DNA of 13,251 bases from Bacteroidota bacterium (GTDB lineage Bacteria; Bacteroidota; Rhodothermia; Rhodothermales; JAAAOL01). Position 1 is the first letter of the stretch. Every line of letters begins with the position of its first letter. A program made the position numbers and the translations under genes. Positions 5,778 to 12,531 of this stretch are shown here, in pieces. The notes beneath the pieces were generated by a model. That model did not search any database and was not told the origin of the DNA. It worked only from the letters and a program-made list of their open reading frames with translations. The stretch spans positions 1-13,251 of the forward strand of contig JAAAOL010000427.1 in the NCBI GenBank assembly GCA_009908885.1, written 5' to 3'.

Positions 5778-5806
5778 GTGACATCGCCGTCGAGATGTCC
5801 TATTAT
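5778..5806 (+). promoter_or_regulatory. Candidate sigma-70-like promoter for the STAS gene
   Basis: GTGACA (5778-5783) and TATTAT (5801-5806) are separated by exactly 17 bases and resemble TTGACA/TATAAT. Transcription would start near 5813, leaving a leader of about 35 bases that contains ACGTAC (5811-5816) and the SD sequence. No experiment supports it. Bacteroidota often use a different promoter type, which lowers confidence. Confidence 0.42.
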
Positions 5807-5828
5807 GTCCACGTACAGTGTTGTTCAT

Positions 5829-5842
5829 CACACCGCGGAGGA
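5829..5842 (+). promoter_or_regulatory. SD-containing leader block shared with the LTxxQ gene
   Basis: CACACCGCGGAGGA; the GGAGG lies six bases before the ATG at 5848 and decides this start over an upstream ATG at 5818. The block matches CACACCACGGAGGA at 6332-6345 in 13 of 14 bases, and both leaders also have ACGTAC a little upstream. Confidence 0.6.
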
Positions 5843-5847
5843 TCACC

Positions 5848-6210
5848 ATGCCTTTTTCCATCGACGAGCACTATCACGCTGCCGTCATCGCCATCGAGGG
5901 ACGGTTCCTCGGCAGCGTCGAGCGGGACGCCTTCAAGGACGCCATCGACGCGCTCAAAGACGCCGGGAAGACCAGCGTGATCATCGACCTGTCGAACACG
6001 GCGTTCATGGATTCGACGGGCATCGGCCTGCTCATCGGCGCGCTGACCACGATGCGCCGCGCGGGGGGCGACGTGCGGCTGGCGGGCATGAATGATCGGA
6101 TCGAGAACCTCTTTCTGATGACGCGCCTGCTGGGCAGCGCCTTCACCAGCTACGACACGGTGGAGGCGGCGGCAGAGAGCTTCGGAGCCTCGTCGGCGGA
6201 CGACGAATAG
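5848..6210 (+). CDS. STAS-domain anti-sigma factor antagonist (SpoIIAA/RsbV-like)
   Basis: This 120-residue single-domain STAS protein is of the kind that frees a sigma factor by binding its anti-sigma kinase, and is switched off when phosphorylated. The diagnostic stretch is IIDLSNTAFMDSTGIGLLIG (45-64). S56 in Asp-Ser-Thr-Gly aligns with the phosphorylated serine of RsbV and SpoIIAA. The N-terminal strand AAVIAIEGRFLGSVERDAFK and the later LAGMNDRIENLFLMTRLL also fit. The ATG at 5848 has a strong SD. It is divergent from the sigma/kinase operon, 201 bases away. No RsbW-type anti-sigma kinase or PP2C phosphatase is in the window, so its partner lies elsewhere. STAS partners usually control sigma-B-type factors rather than ECF factors, so a link to the neighbouring sigma gene is only a possibility. 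Confidence 0.9.
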   Translation: MPFSIDEHYHAAVIAIEGRFLGSVERDAFKDAIDALKDAGKTSVIIDLSNTAFMDSTGIGLLIGALTTMRRAGGDVRLAGMNDRIENLFLMTRLLGSAFTSYDTVEAAAESFGASSADDE

Positions 6211-6221
6211 CGGAGGAACGG

Positions 6222-6299
6222 ATGGGCCGAGGCCGCATCGCAAAAGCGGCATGGAAGCGCCATCGTTCTGTGACAACCGCGCGGGCGAGGGTACGTTGA
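6222..6299 (+). CDS. Possible 25-residue basic peptide or leader peptide
   Basis: An ATG at 6222 follows GGAGG (6212-6216) at a good distance, 11 bases after the STAS stop. The 25 codons read MGRGRIAKAAWKRHRSVTTA then RARVR and end at TGA 6297-6299. Nine of 25 residues are Arg or Lys, plus one His. The stop codon lies in the left arm of the inverted repeat at 6290-6323, upstream of the LTxxQ gene, an arrangement seen in leader-peptide control. It could equally be a chance ORF, since GC-rich DNA often yields Arg-rich translations. No similar protein is recognised. Confidence 0.3.
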   Translation: MGRGRIAKAAWKRHRSVTTARARVR

Positions 6300-6323
6300 G
6301 CATCATAGAGTACGCAACGTACC
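6290..6323 (+). promoter_or_regulatory. Perfect 9-base inverted repeat upstream of the LTxxQ gene
   Basis: GGTACGTTG (6290-6298) and CAACGTACC (6315-6323) are perfect inverted copies with a 16-base spacer, 28 bases before the start codon. The centre-to-centre spacing of 25 bases fits a dimeric regulator contacting two sites; in RNA it would form a 9-base stem. ACGTAC in the right arm also occurs upstream of the STAS gene (5811-5816). Confidence 0.55.
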
Positions 6324-6325
6324 AT
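6296..6325 (+). promoter_or_regulatory. Weak candidate promoter for the LTxxQ gene
   Basis: TTGAGC (6296-6301) and TACCAT (6320-6325) are 18 bases apart and only loosely match the sigma-70 consensus. If used, each box would overlap one arm of the inverted repeat, so a bound regulator would block it. Speculative. Confidence 0.25.
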
Positions 6326-6331
6326 CAACCG

Positions 6332-6345
6332 CACACCACGGAGGA
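6332..6345 (+). promoter_or_regulatory. SD-containing leader block shared with the STAS gene
   Basis: CACACCACGGAGGA, with GGAGG six bases before the ATG at 6351. It differs from the STAS leader block (5829-5842) at one base. Similarity stretching beyond the SD suggests shared ancestry or shared post-transcriptional control of the two neighbouring genes. Confidence 0.6.
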
Positions 6346-6350
6346 CGATC

Positions 6351-7241
6351 ATGCTTCGACGCTCTGTATCCACCCTCACCCTCATCCTGCTCGCGGTCGG
6401 CCTCGCGCTGACCGCAACCCACAGCTACGCGCAGGACGTCACCGCGCCGCGCCTCGACGCGGCCGTCGAGCGCATCGTGACGACGCTCGACCTGTCGCCC
6501 GAAACGGCGGAGCAGCTTCGGCAAGCCGTCGCAGAGAACGAGCAGCAGGCGGGCACGCCGGGCTTTCTGTGGCACGTGACGGCGGACCTCCAGGCCGCGC
6601 TGACACCCGCCCAGAAGGAGGAGTTGCTGACCGCCGCGGATGCCGTCCCGATGGACGGACCGATGGCCCGCACGCCTCGCGGACGACGAGGCCAGGCCGG
6701 AGCACGCCTGCTCGGGCGGGGGGTGCCCGACCTCACGGATGAGCAGCGCGAAGAAATCGCCCGTATCCATGCGTCTTACGCAGACTCCACCCGCGCCCTG
6801 CGGCAGCAGCGCCGCGCCGCCATCGCCGAGGTGCTGACGGACGAGCAGGAAGCAGCGCTGAAGGCGCATGTCCAGCAGCGACGGGACCTGCGGCAGGACC
6901 GTCGCTGGGCCCGCCAGACCGCCGCTCGCCAGGAAGCCGCCGAGGTGCTCGACCTGACCGAGGAGCAGCAGGCCGCCCTGGACGCGCTACGGCAGGAGCA
7001 GCAGGAGCAGGCCGAGGCGCTCCGCGAACAGGTCCGGAGCGGTGCGCTCACGGTCGACGAGGCGGCCGCTGAGCGTGCCGACCTCCGCACGGAGGGGCAG
7101 GCCGCCCGCGCCGACATCCTGACGCCGGAGCAGCTGGAGACGGTGGACCTCCACCGCGTGCTGGCACGGCACACGGCGCAAGCCATGCGCCCGATGCACC
7201 GCGGTCTGCACCGGGGCCACCGCAGCGGCCCGCGCCGCTAA
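6351..7241 (+). CDS. Secreted protein with five LTxxQ motifs (Spy/CpxP-like)
   Basis: A 296-residue exported protein. The signal peptide is at 1-27 (MLRRSVSTLTLILLAVGLAL core, cleavage after THSYA). The mature part is mostly helix and very rich in Glu, Gln, Arg and Ala. Five LTxxQ motifs are visible: LTPAQ (84-88), LTDEQ (128-132), LTDEQ (162-166), LTEEQ (202-206) and LTPEQ (257-261); LDLSPETAEQL at 46-56 is a degenerate one. Spy and CpxP, the founders of this family, have two per chain and act as periplasmic chaperones or envelope-stress sensors; here the motif number suggests a doubled or tripled unit. The C-terminus is basic, with His and Arg (PMHRGLHRGHRSGPRR). The ATG at 6351 has a good SD. 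A strong hairpin follows the gene. Envelope-stress control is plausible, given the inverted repeat upstream. Confidence 0.8.
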   Translation: MLRRSVSTLTLILLAVGLALTATHSYAQDVTAPRLDAAVERIVTTLDLSPETAEQLRQAVAENEQQAGTPGFLWHVTADLQAALTPAQKEELLTAADAVPMDGPMARTPRGRRGQAGARLLGRGVPDLTDEQREEIARIHASYADSTRALRQQRRAAIAEVLTDEQEAALKAHVQQRRDLRQDRRWARQTAARQEAAEVLDLTEEQQAALDALRQEQQEQAEALREQVRSGALTVDEAAAERADLRTEGQAARADILTPEQLETVDLHRVLARHTAQAMRPMHRGLHRGHRSGPRR

Positions 7242-7263
7242 CGACGGCTTGACACCGGCAGGC

Positions 7264-7299
7264 CCGAGGGGGCGTCTCGACCGTGAGGCGTCCCCTCGG
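7264..7299. terminator. Strong GC-rich hairpin, likely terminator after the LTxxQ gene
   Basis: CCGAGGGGGCGTCTC (7264-7278) pairs with GAGGCGTCCCCTCGG (7285-7299) across all 15 positions, two as G-U, with a 6-base loop. It begins 22 bases after the stop codon and lies between convergent genes (LTxxQ and the TerB-like gene). The following bases (TCTCGTCAGTCCTT) are only moderately T-rich, so termination efficiency is uncertain. Confidence 0.6.
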
Positions 7300-7420
7300 T
7301 CTCGTCAGTCCTTCCGGGTCATCGGGAGCGTGGCACGGCTCATCTCGAATCGGATTGGACGGTTGAGCGTGCGGAGAGGTGGAGAGAAAAACGTCCAACC
7401 GTCCGCGCCTACACGAGTCC

Positions 7421-8224
7421 CTATCCCGCGTCCAGCGCGATGCCCCACGCCTCGGAGAGGTCGTCGATCACAGCCTGCTCGGCGTCGAGGAGGACGCCGT
7501 CGGCCTTGGCCACGTGGTACAGGTCGATGAGCAGGGCCGCTCGCTGGTGGCGCGGCATGACGCGGCGGACGGCTTCGACGGATCGGCGGAACTGGGCCTG
7601 CGGGTCGTCGGCCTGCCCGTACGCGCTGAGCGCTTCCCGCAGGACGCCGAGCAGGACCGTGGAGTCCGCCTCGGGCAGCCACTCCGCCAGCCGCGACTGG
7701 ATGGCGTCGATCTCGTCGCTGCTGAGGCGGTCGTCGGTGGCGTGGGCCAGCGCCACGTACGTCACGGCCAGGTCATGCACGGGCGTCCACCCGTCCTCAT
7801 CCGCCTCGTTCAGGACGTTCCACAGGCGCGCGTCGGTGGTGGTGCTCAGGATGTCCCAGGCGTGGGCGAGGCGCCCCAGGAGCTGCGCCTCCCCGAAGAC
7901 GACCCGGTCGTCGGCCCGGGCGAGGTCCATCAGATCCTGCAGCAGGCGGCGCCGGGCATCGTCCGGCAAGCAGTCGCGCACGGCCTGAATCGCCGCGTCC
8001 AGATGATGCGATCGCCTCCCGCTTTCCGCGTAGCGTTCCAGCGCCTCCTTCAGGGCGCCCAGGACGGTGCCCTGCCCCACGTCCTGGTCCTGCCAGTGGC
8101 GCAGGCGCTCGGCGATGAGGTCGACCTCGGCGTCGTCGAGGGCCTCGTCGGCGCCATGGGCGAGGGCGAGGTAAATCAACGCCAGGTGGCTGAGGTGGAG
8201 CGGGGGATGCTCCCTGACGGCCAT
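7421..8224 (-). CDS. Protein with two tandem TerB-like helical domains
   Basis: This 267-residue, acidic, all-helical, soluble protein has no signal peptide. It consists of two halves of the same fold, about 8-130 and 147-265. Matching pieces are LALIYLALAHGADEALDDAE (14-33) with LAVTYVALAHATDDRLSSDE (152-171), LGALKEALERYAE with LGVLREALSAYGQ, and DLMDLARADDRVVFGEAQLL with DLYHVAKADGVLLDAEQAVI. The A-x-A-D-G-x-x-x-x-x-E pattern in the last piece is the metal-binding type signature of TerB/TerB-like domains, found in stress and phage-defence contexts as well as in DjlA. In the first half the Gly is replaced (ARADDRV). The exact role is unknown. It lies 86 bases downstream of the response-regulator gene on the same strand and may share its transcript. 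The assignment is by pattern only. Confidence 0.65.
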   Translation of the reverse strand: MAVREHPPLHLSHLALIYLALAHGADEALDDAEVDLIAERLRHWQDQDVGQGTVLGALKEALERYAESGRRSHHLDAAIQAVRDCLPDDARRRLLQDLMDLARADDRVVFGEAQLLGRLAHAWDILSTTTDARLWNVLNEADEDGWTPVHDLAVTYVALAHATDDRLSSDEIDAIQSRLAEWLPEADSTVLLGVLREALSAYGQADDPQAQFRRSVEAVRRVMPRHQRAALLIDLYHVAKADGVLLDAEQAVIDDLSEAWGIALDAG

Positions 8225-8310
8225 AGTCGCTACGATGTCCGTTCGGAGAATACGCGCGAGGCAGGCGTCGCGGGGGTTGGGCGGCGCCCGGTGCTTCCGA
8301 TACGGCGGAG

Positions 8311-9030
8311 CTAGGCGACGGGTTCGCCGTCATCGCCCACGAACTTGTAGCCGATGCCGTATACGGTCTCGATGTAGCGGGGCTGCTGCGGGACGGGCTC
8401 GATCTTTTTGCGGATGGACGCCACGTGCCGGTCGATCGTGCGCGTGGTGATGTCGCCGCTGATGCCCCACACGTCGCGCAGGAGCTGCTTCCGGCTGATG
8501 GTGCGCCCCCGATGCTGGATGAAGTAGCGCAGGATGTCGAATTCGAGCGTCGTAAACGGCACCTCCTCGTCAGCGACGGTGGCCGTCTGGTCGTCGAAGT
8601 CGATGACGACGTCGCCGAAGCGGAAGGCCGCCGGGGACGCGTCGGCGGGGGTGTGGCTGCGGCGGAGCACGGCCTTCACGCGGGCGCCCAGCTCTTCGGC
8701 GTCGAACGGCTTGGTCACGTAGTCGTCCGCGCCGAGCTCGAAGCCCTGGAGGCGCTCTTCCTGGCTGTCGCGGGCGGTGAGGACGATGACGGGCGAGCCC
8801 ACGCCCATCCGCCGGGCCTCGCGCAGCACGTCGAAGCCGTTCTTCTTGGGCAGCATCACGTCCAGCAGCACGATGTCGTAGGGCGGCAGCGACGTGATCT
8901 GCTGCAGGCCGTCCTCGCCGTCGAGCACGCGCGTGACCGCGTAGCCTTCCATCTCGAAGAAGTCCTGCAGGCCCGTGCCGACCGCGAGGTCGTCTTCGAC
9001 GATGAGCATGCGGATCGTCTGGTTGTGCAT
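8311..9030 (-). CDS. OmpR/PhoB-type response regulator (no sensor kinase nearby)
   Basis: A 239-residue two-domain transcription regulator. The receiver domain (about 6-124) has the acidic pair ED/D at 12-14, phosphorylation site D57 in IVLLDVMLPKKNG, T85 in VLTARDS and K107 in DDYVTKPFD. The winged-helix DNA-binding domain (about 135-233) has VPFTTLEFDILRYF, the recognition helix region TTRTIDRHVASIRKKI and the C-terminal hairpin RYIETVYGIGYKF. The start was taken at MHNQTIRMLIVEDD (9030), since the receiver begins there; an ATG at 9090 would add 20 non-conserved residues. No histidine kinase gene is adjacent, so the partner must be elsewhere. The following gene on the same strand encodes the tandem TerB-like protein. 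The family call is certain, the regulon unknown. Confidence 0.95.
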   Translation of the reverse strand: MHNQTIRMLIVEDDLAVGTGLQDFFEMEGYAVTRVLDGEDGLQQITSLPPYDIVLLDVMLPKKNGFDVLREARRMGVGSPVIVLTARDSQEERLQGFELGADDYVTKPFDAEELGARVKAVLRRSHTPADASPAAFRFGDVVIDFDDQTATVADEEVPFTTLEFDILRYFIQHRGRTISRKQLLRDVWGISGDITTRTIDRHVASIRKKIEPVPQQPRYIETVYGIGYKFVGDDGEPVA

Positions 9031-9244
9031 GGTGCCGGAGTGCCGAATCGAATAGAACAGGTCGCCGCGCCAGCGGGGTAGTGCCAGCAACGAAAGGCTG
9101 GTGCCAGGACGACACCGAGCGGTGATAGACTATGCAACAAAACCGTAAAAATCGAGGGGCGGGTGCTCAAACAAGCGTCCCCGGCTGCGCGTAGCACAAC
9201 GGCGTATCTGTCATCGTCCCGCTGTCGTACCCGTTGCGCCGCCC

Positions 9245-9469
9245 ATGGACTTTTACACCGTCGTCATCATCCTCACGCTGCTGGGCTTTCTCCTTCTGGC
9301 CGCACTGCTGCTGGTGCCCGTCTATCTCTTTCTGAAGCGGGAGGAGCGCGCCAGCCAGCGGTGGACGAAGGACGTGCTGGCCCGGCGGTCGCAGCGGGAG
9401 ACGTCGTCCAACGGGGCTTCCGACGGCGCGGGTGCCTCGGCGGGCCGCTCGCCTTCTACCGACGCCTGA
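9245..9469 (+). CDS. Small single-span membrane protein
   Basis: This 74-residue protein starts MDFYTVVIILTLLGFLLLAA and continues with more hydrophobic residues to about 29, forming one long transmembrane helix. KREERASQRW (31-40) then gives a basic cytoplasmic edge, and the tail is Ser/Gly/Ala-rich and probably unstructured. The third codon positions are strongly GC, as in neighbouring genes, which supports real coding. It lies 118 bases upstream of the metallophosphoesterase gene and may be in its operon. The ATG at 9245 has no clear SD. No family is recognised. It is divergent from the response-regulator gene (214-base gap). Confidence 0.6.
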   Translation: MDFYTVVIILTLLGFLLLAALLLVPVYLFLKREERASQRWTKDVLARRSQRETSSNGASDGAGASAGRSPSTDA

Positions 9470-9587
9470 ACCGATCTGCGCTCCTCGCCCGCCCGCGATC
9501 GACCGTCGGTCTTGCCGCCCGTCGCAGGCGAACAACCCCTCGGGCTGGTCGTTTACCGGGTCCTTCTGAACCCGTCGTACGAGGAGT

Positions 9588-10874
9588 ATGGTTCGCTCCA
9601 TCCTGTTTGTGCTCGTCGCCATTCTGGTCCCGCTCGCGCTGGACTACTACGTCTACCGCAACTGGCGGCGCTTCGTAGGCTACCGCGACGAAGCGGATCG
9701 CTCGCCCACGTTCCGGTGGACGCTGCCGATCTACCGCGTGCTGATGGCGGTGATGCCGCTGACGCTGCCGGTCTACTTTCTGTTCTCGAACTGGTGGGAC
9801 GTGGAGCCCAAGCTGGCGCGCGGGGCCTTCCTGGCCCTCTGGTCCGTCTACTACGTGCCGAAGGGGCTGCTGGTACTCGCGCTGCTCATCAAGGACGGAG
9901 CGCGGTTCATCATCTGGCTCTTCGGATGGTTTCAGGAGCAGTTGCGGTCCGAGGCGCCGGACGATGACGAGGCGGCGCTCGATCTGTCCGACATGAAGCG
10001 GGCCAGCCGCCGCCACTTTCTGCGCGAGATCGGGTGGAGCGCCGCCTCGGTGCCGTTCGTCGTGGTGGGCTACAGCGTCTTTCGCACGCTCTACGACTTC
10101 GAGGTGCGCCGCGTGGAGGTGCCGGTGCCGGGGCTGCCGCGCCAGCTGGACGGCCTCACCATCGGACAGCTCTCGGACCTGCACGCCGGGTCGTTCTTCA
10201 GCGAGCGCCCGATGCAGGAAGCCGTCTCGCTGCTCCAGGCCGAGCGCCCGGACGTCATCGTCATCACGGGCGACTATGTGAACCACGACGCCGCTGAGTT
10301 CGGGCTGATCCGGGCGTCGATCCAGCAGTTGCAGGCCGACCTCGGCGTCTATGGCTGCCTGGGCAATCACGACCACTACGCGAACGTCGGCGACGTCGTC
10401 ACGCAGGTGCGCGAGACGCCGGTCGACCTGCTGATCAACGAGCACCGCACGCTCGCCATCGACGGAGCGCAGCTGCACCTGGTCGGCGTCGATAACACCG
10501 GGTTCTACCAGGACTTCGCCAACATGAATGCCGCCGTGGCCGGGCTGGACGAGCGGCCGGGCGATGACCTGCGGCTGCTGCTGGCCCACACGCCGACGTA
10601 CTGGGACGAGCACGTGCGCCCGCACCACCCGGCGATGGACCTGATGCTGTGTGGGCACACGCACGGCGGCCAACTGGGCGTCGAAGTCGGCCCCGTGCGG
10701 TACAGCCTGGCGCGCGTCGCGTATCCGCGCTGGGCCGGACTCTACGCCGAGCCGCGCCCGGACGGCGGCGAGCACTTCCTCTACGTCAACCGCGGCATCG
10801 GCACCGTCGGCCCGCCGCTGCGCCTGGGCATCCGCCCCGAGATCACCCTGCTCACACTGCGACGCGCCGCTTAG
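9588..10874 (+). CDS. Membrane metallophosphoesterase, YkuE-like, with internal Tat-type signal
   Basis: A 428-residue calcineurin-like phosphoesterase. Metal ligands are seen in SDLHAG (D197, H199), ITGDYVN (D229), LGNHDHY (N260, H261), LLAHTP (H334) and CGHTHGGQ (H357, H359), the complete two-metal set. The N-terminal part has three or four hydrophobic helices, about 3-22, 48-68, 78-101 and perhaps 104-116. SRRHFLREIGW (140-150), followed by a hydrophobic helix at about 151-168, fits the twin-arginine (Tat) pattern. The catalytic domain therefore probably lies outside the cytoplasm. B. subtilis YkuE is a Tat-exported relative, and Bacteroidota homologues have a similar layout. The substrate is unknown; related enzymes act on phospholipids or UDP-diacylglucosamine, so a lipid role beside an LPS permease is possible. 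GAGGAG precedes the ATG by only one base, which leaves the exact start slightly uncertain. Confidence 0.9.
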   Translation: MVRSILFVLVAILVPLALDYYVYRNWRRFVGYRDEADRSPTFRWTLPIYRVLMAVMPLTLPVYFLFSNWWDVEPKLARGAFLALWSVYYVPKGLLVLALLIKDGARFIIWLFGWFQEQLRSEAPDDDEAALDLSDMKRASRRHFLREIGWSAASVPFVVVGYSVFRTLYDFEVRRVEVPVPGLPRQLDGLTIGQLSDLHAGSFFSERPMQEAVSLLQAERPDVIVITGDYVNHDAAEFGLIRASIQQLQADLGVYGCLGNHDHYANVGDVVTQVRETPVDLLINEHRTLAIDGAQLHLVGVDNTGFYQDFANMNAAVAGLDERPGDDLRLLLAHTPTYWDEHVRPHHPAMDLMLCGHTHGGQLGVEVGPVRYSLARVAYPRWAGLYAEPRPDGGEHFLYVNRGIGTVGPPLRLGIRPEITLLTLRRAA

Positions 10875-10908
10875 GTCGAAGGTCGAGGGTCGAAGGTCGA
10901 AGGTCGCG
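10874..10908. repeat. Array of five 7-base repeats (GGTCGAA type)
   Basis: Five consecutive heptamers: GGTCGAA, GGTCGAG, GGTCGAA, GGTCGAA, GGTCGCG. The first begins with the last base of the metallophosphoesterase stop codon (TAG, 10872-10874). A related ATTCGAA follows at 10909. Confidence 0.9.
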
Positions 10909-10943
10909 ATTCGAACGACGTGCACGGTATTCGAGTACATGCT

Positions 10944-11021
10944 CGACCTGCGACCTGAGAACCTGCCAACCTGAAACACCCAACCCGCAACCCACAACCC
11001 GAAACCCCCAACCCACACCCG
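10944..11021. repeat. Degenerate 7/8-base repeats (CGACCTG then CAACCCR types) up to the lptF start
   Basis: Two CGACCTG units (10944-10957), two 8-base variants ending in ACCTG (10958-10973), then CAACCCG, CAACCCA, CAACCCG, AAACCCC, CAACCCA (10981-11015) and CACCCG touching the ATG at 11022. The lptF-like gene therefore has a repeat array in place of an SD sequence. Confidence 0.85.
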
Positions 11022-12449
11022 ATGAAGCTGCTGCATCGCATGACGCTGCGCGCCCTGCCCGGGCCGTTCCTGGGCTGGCTCGGCACGCTCATGTTTTTGC
11101 TGCTGATGCAGTTTCTGATCAAGTACTTGCCCGACATCGCCGGGAAGGGGTTGCCGCTGGGCGTGGTTGTCGAGCTCGTCCTCTACAATCTGGCCTACAT
11201 GCTCGTCCTGGCGGTACCCATGTCCGCGCTGCTGGCCACGCTCATGGCCTACGGGCAGCTGGCCGAGTCGAACGCCTACGCCGTCATCAAGAATTCCGGC
11301 GTCTCGGTGGCGCAACTCATCTGGCCGACGCTGATCGTCGGGCTGCTGCTGGCGGCGGGGATGACCTACTTCAACAACCACCTGCTGCCGGAGGCCAACT
11401 TCCGGGCCAAGAACCTGTGGCGCGACGTGCGCAGCAAGAAGCCGGGCTTCGAGCTGCAAGAAGGCGTCTTCTACGAGGGCATCAAGGACTACAGCATCCT
11501 GGTGCGCGAGTTGCCGCCGGCATCGAACGAGCTGGTCGACGTGACGATCTACGACTACACCGAGGGGGGGCGGCGCCAGAACGTCATCAAAGCCGAGCGA
11601 GGCCGCCTGGCGATGGTGCGGGACGGTAGTGCGCTCGACCTCGTGCTGGAGCGCGGCGAGGTGCACCGGCTGATCCCGGAGCCGTCGCCCGAGATGGACG
11701 AGCGCTACGAGCGCCTCGCCTTCGACCGGTACCGCCTGCGCCTGGACCTGTCCGAGTTCGCCTTCGAGCGGAGCGACCTGCGCGAGGGCTACCGCTCCGA
11801 CCGGACCACGCCCACGGCGGACATGATCGCTTTCGTGGACTCGCTGGAGGCCAGCGTCCGGCAGACAACGCAGGACATCCAGAATTTCCCCCTGGCGCTC
11901 GTCGCCGACTCGACCTGGGCCGCGGAGCCGCCTGACGAGGCGACGCTGCCCGCGCCCCCTGCGGCGGATACGGCCGACGCCGCGCGCTGGGTGCTGGGCG
12001 GGCTCTCGCCGCCGGTACAGCGGGCGCTCTACGACGAGGCGCTGGAAGAGGCCCGCCACGTCCGCAACCGCATCGACGACGCCGGGCGCACGATCCGGTG
12101 GGAGGCGCAGCGGGCCGATCGCTACCGGGTGGAGATCCACAAGAAGTACTCCATCGCCCTCGCGTGCCTCATCTTCGTACTCATCGGCGCACCGCTCGGC
12201 CTCAGCATCCGGCGCGGCGGGCTCGGCGTCATCGGCGGCGTCGCCCTCGGCATCTTCATGTTCTACTGGGTGACGCTGGTGCAGGGCGAGAAGCTGGCCG
12301 ACCGCGGCTTCCTGCCGCCCTGGATCGGCATGTGGATCGCCAACCTGGTGATGCTGCTCGTCGGCCTGTGGCTCGTCTTCTACGTCACCCTCGACCTGCG
12401 CGCCACCCCGCCCCTCCGCAAACGCTTCCTCCAGTGGCTGCGACGCTAA
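11022..12449 (+). CDS. LptF/LptG-family LPS export permease with enlarged periplasmic domain
   Basis: This is a membrane part of the LPS export machine, which lifts lipopolysaccharide out of the inner membrane to the Lpt bridge with the ATPase LptB. The 475 residues show the family's layout: three transmembrane helices at about 14-35, 48-76 and 98-115, a long periplasmic part (about 118-375), and three more helices at about 376-392, 400-420 and 433-457. Family marks are the AVPMSALLATLMAYGQL coupling segment after helix 2 (64-80), KNSGVS (90-95), and KKYSIALACLIFVLIGAPLG (374-393). Typical members have about 360 residues; the extra 100 or so lie at about 262-365, a helical Ala/Asp-rich stretch before helix 4. 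LptF and LptG cannot be told apart with confidence. There is no SD; a 7-base repeat array abuts the ATG. It sits between the phosphoesterase gene and rsmI, probably as an operon. Confidence 0.92.
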   Translation: MKLLHRMTLRALPGPFLGWLGTLMFLLLMQFLIKYLPDIAGKGLPLGVVVELVLYNLAYMLVLAVPMSALLATLMAYGQLAESNAYAVIKNSGVSVAQLIWPTLIVGLLLAAGMTYFNNHLLPEANFRAKNLWRDVRSKKPGFELQEGVFYEGIKDYSILVRELPPASNELVDVTIYDYTEGGRRQNVIKAERGRLAMVRDGSALDLVLERGEVHRLIPEPSPEMDERYERLAFDRYRLRLDLSEFAFERSDLREGYRSDRTTPTADMIAFVDSLEASVRQTTQDIQNFPLALVADSTWAAEPPDEATLPAPPAADTADAARWVLGGLSPPVQRALYDEALEEARHVRNRIDDAGRTIRWEAQRADRYRVEIHKKYSIALACLIFVLIGAPLGLSIRRGGLGVIGGVALGIFMFYWVTLVQGEKLADRGFLPPWIGMWIANLVMLLVGLWLVFYVTLDLRATPPLRKRFLQWLRR

Positions 12450-12450
12450 C

Positions 12451-12471
12451 GGGTTTTGGGTTGCGGGTTGT
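12451..12471. repeat. Three 7-base repeats (GGGTTNN type) after the lptF-like gene
   Basis: GGGTTTT, GGGTTGC and GGGTTGT begin two bases after the TAA stop. They are the reverse complement of the CAACCCR type found before the same gene (10981-11015), so the permease gene is flanked by inverted heptamer arrays. Confidence 0.85.
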
Positions 12472-12502
12472 TGAGGGATACCTGCCTGAGGGTGAGGAAA
12501 GA

Positions 12503-12530
12503 AATCGAAAATCCCAAATCGCCAATCTAA
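12503..12530. repeat. Four 7-base repeats (AATCNNN type) in phase with the rsmI start
   Basis: AATCGAA, AATCCCA, AATCGCC and AATCTAA lie end to end; the next unit in phase is AATGTTA, whose ATG (12532) is the rsmI start codon. There is no SD sequence; the A/T-rich repeat may serve the ribosome instead, as A-rich leaders do in Bacteroidota. Confidence 0.85.
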
Positions 12531-12531
12531 A

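Noticed and set aside
7379..8314. A 311-codon plus-strand frame opposite the TerB-like gene
   Set aside because: The minus-strand product has a clear internal domain duplication; the antisense product has no recognisable structure.
9031..9244. Possible promoters in the gap between the response regulator and the small membrane protein
   Set aside because: On the minus strand TTTACG and TATCAC lie 16 bases apart, but both match the consensus poorly, and nothing better was seen on the plus strand.
10874..11021. Possible CRISPR array
   Set aside because: Units are 7-8 bases with no spacers between them; these are simple short tandem repeats.
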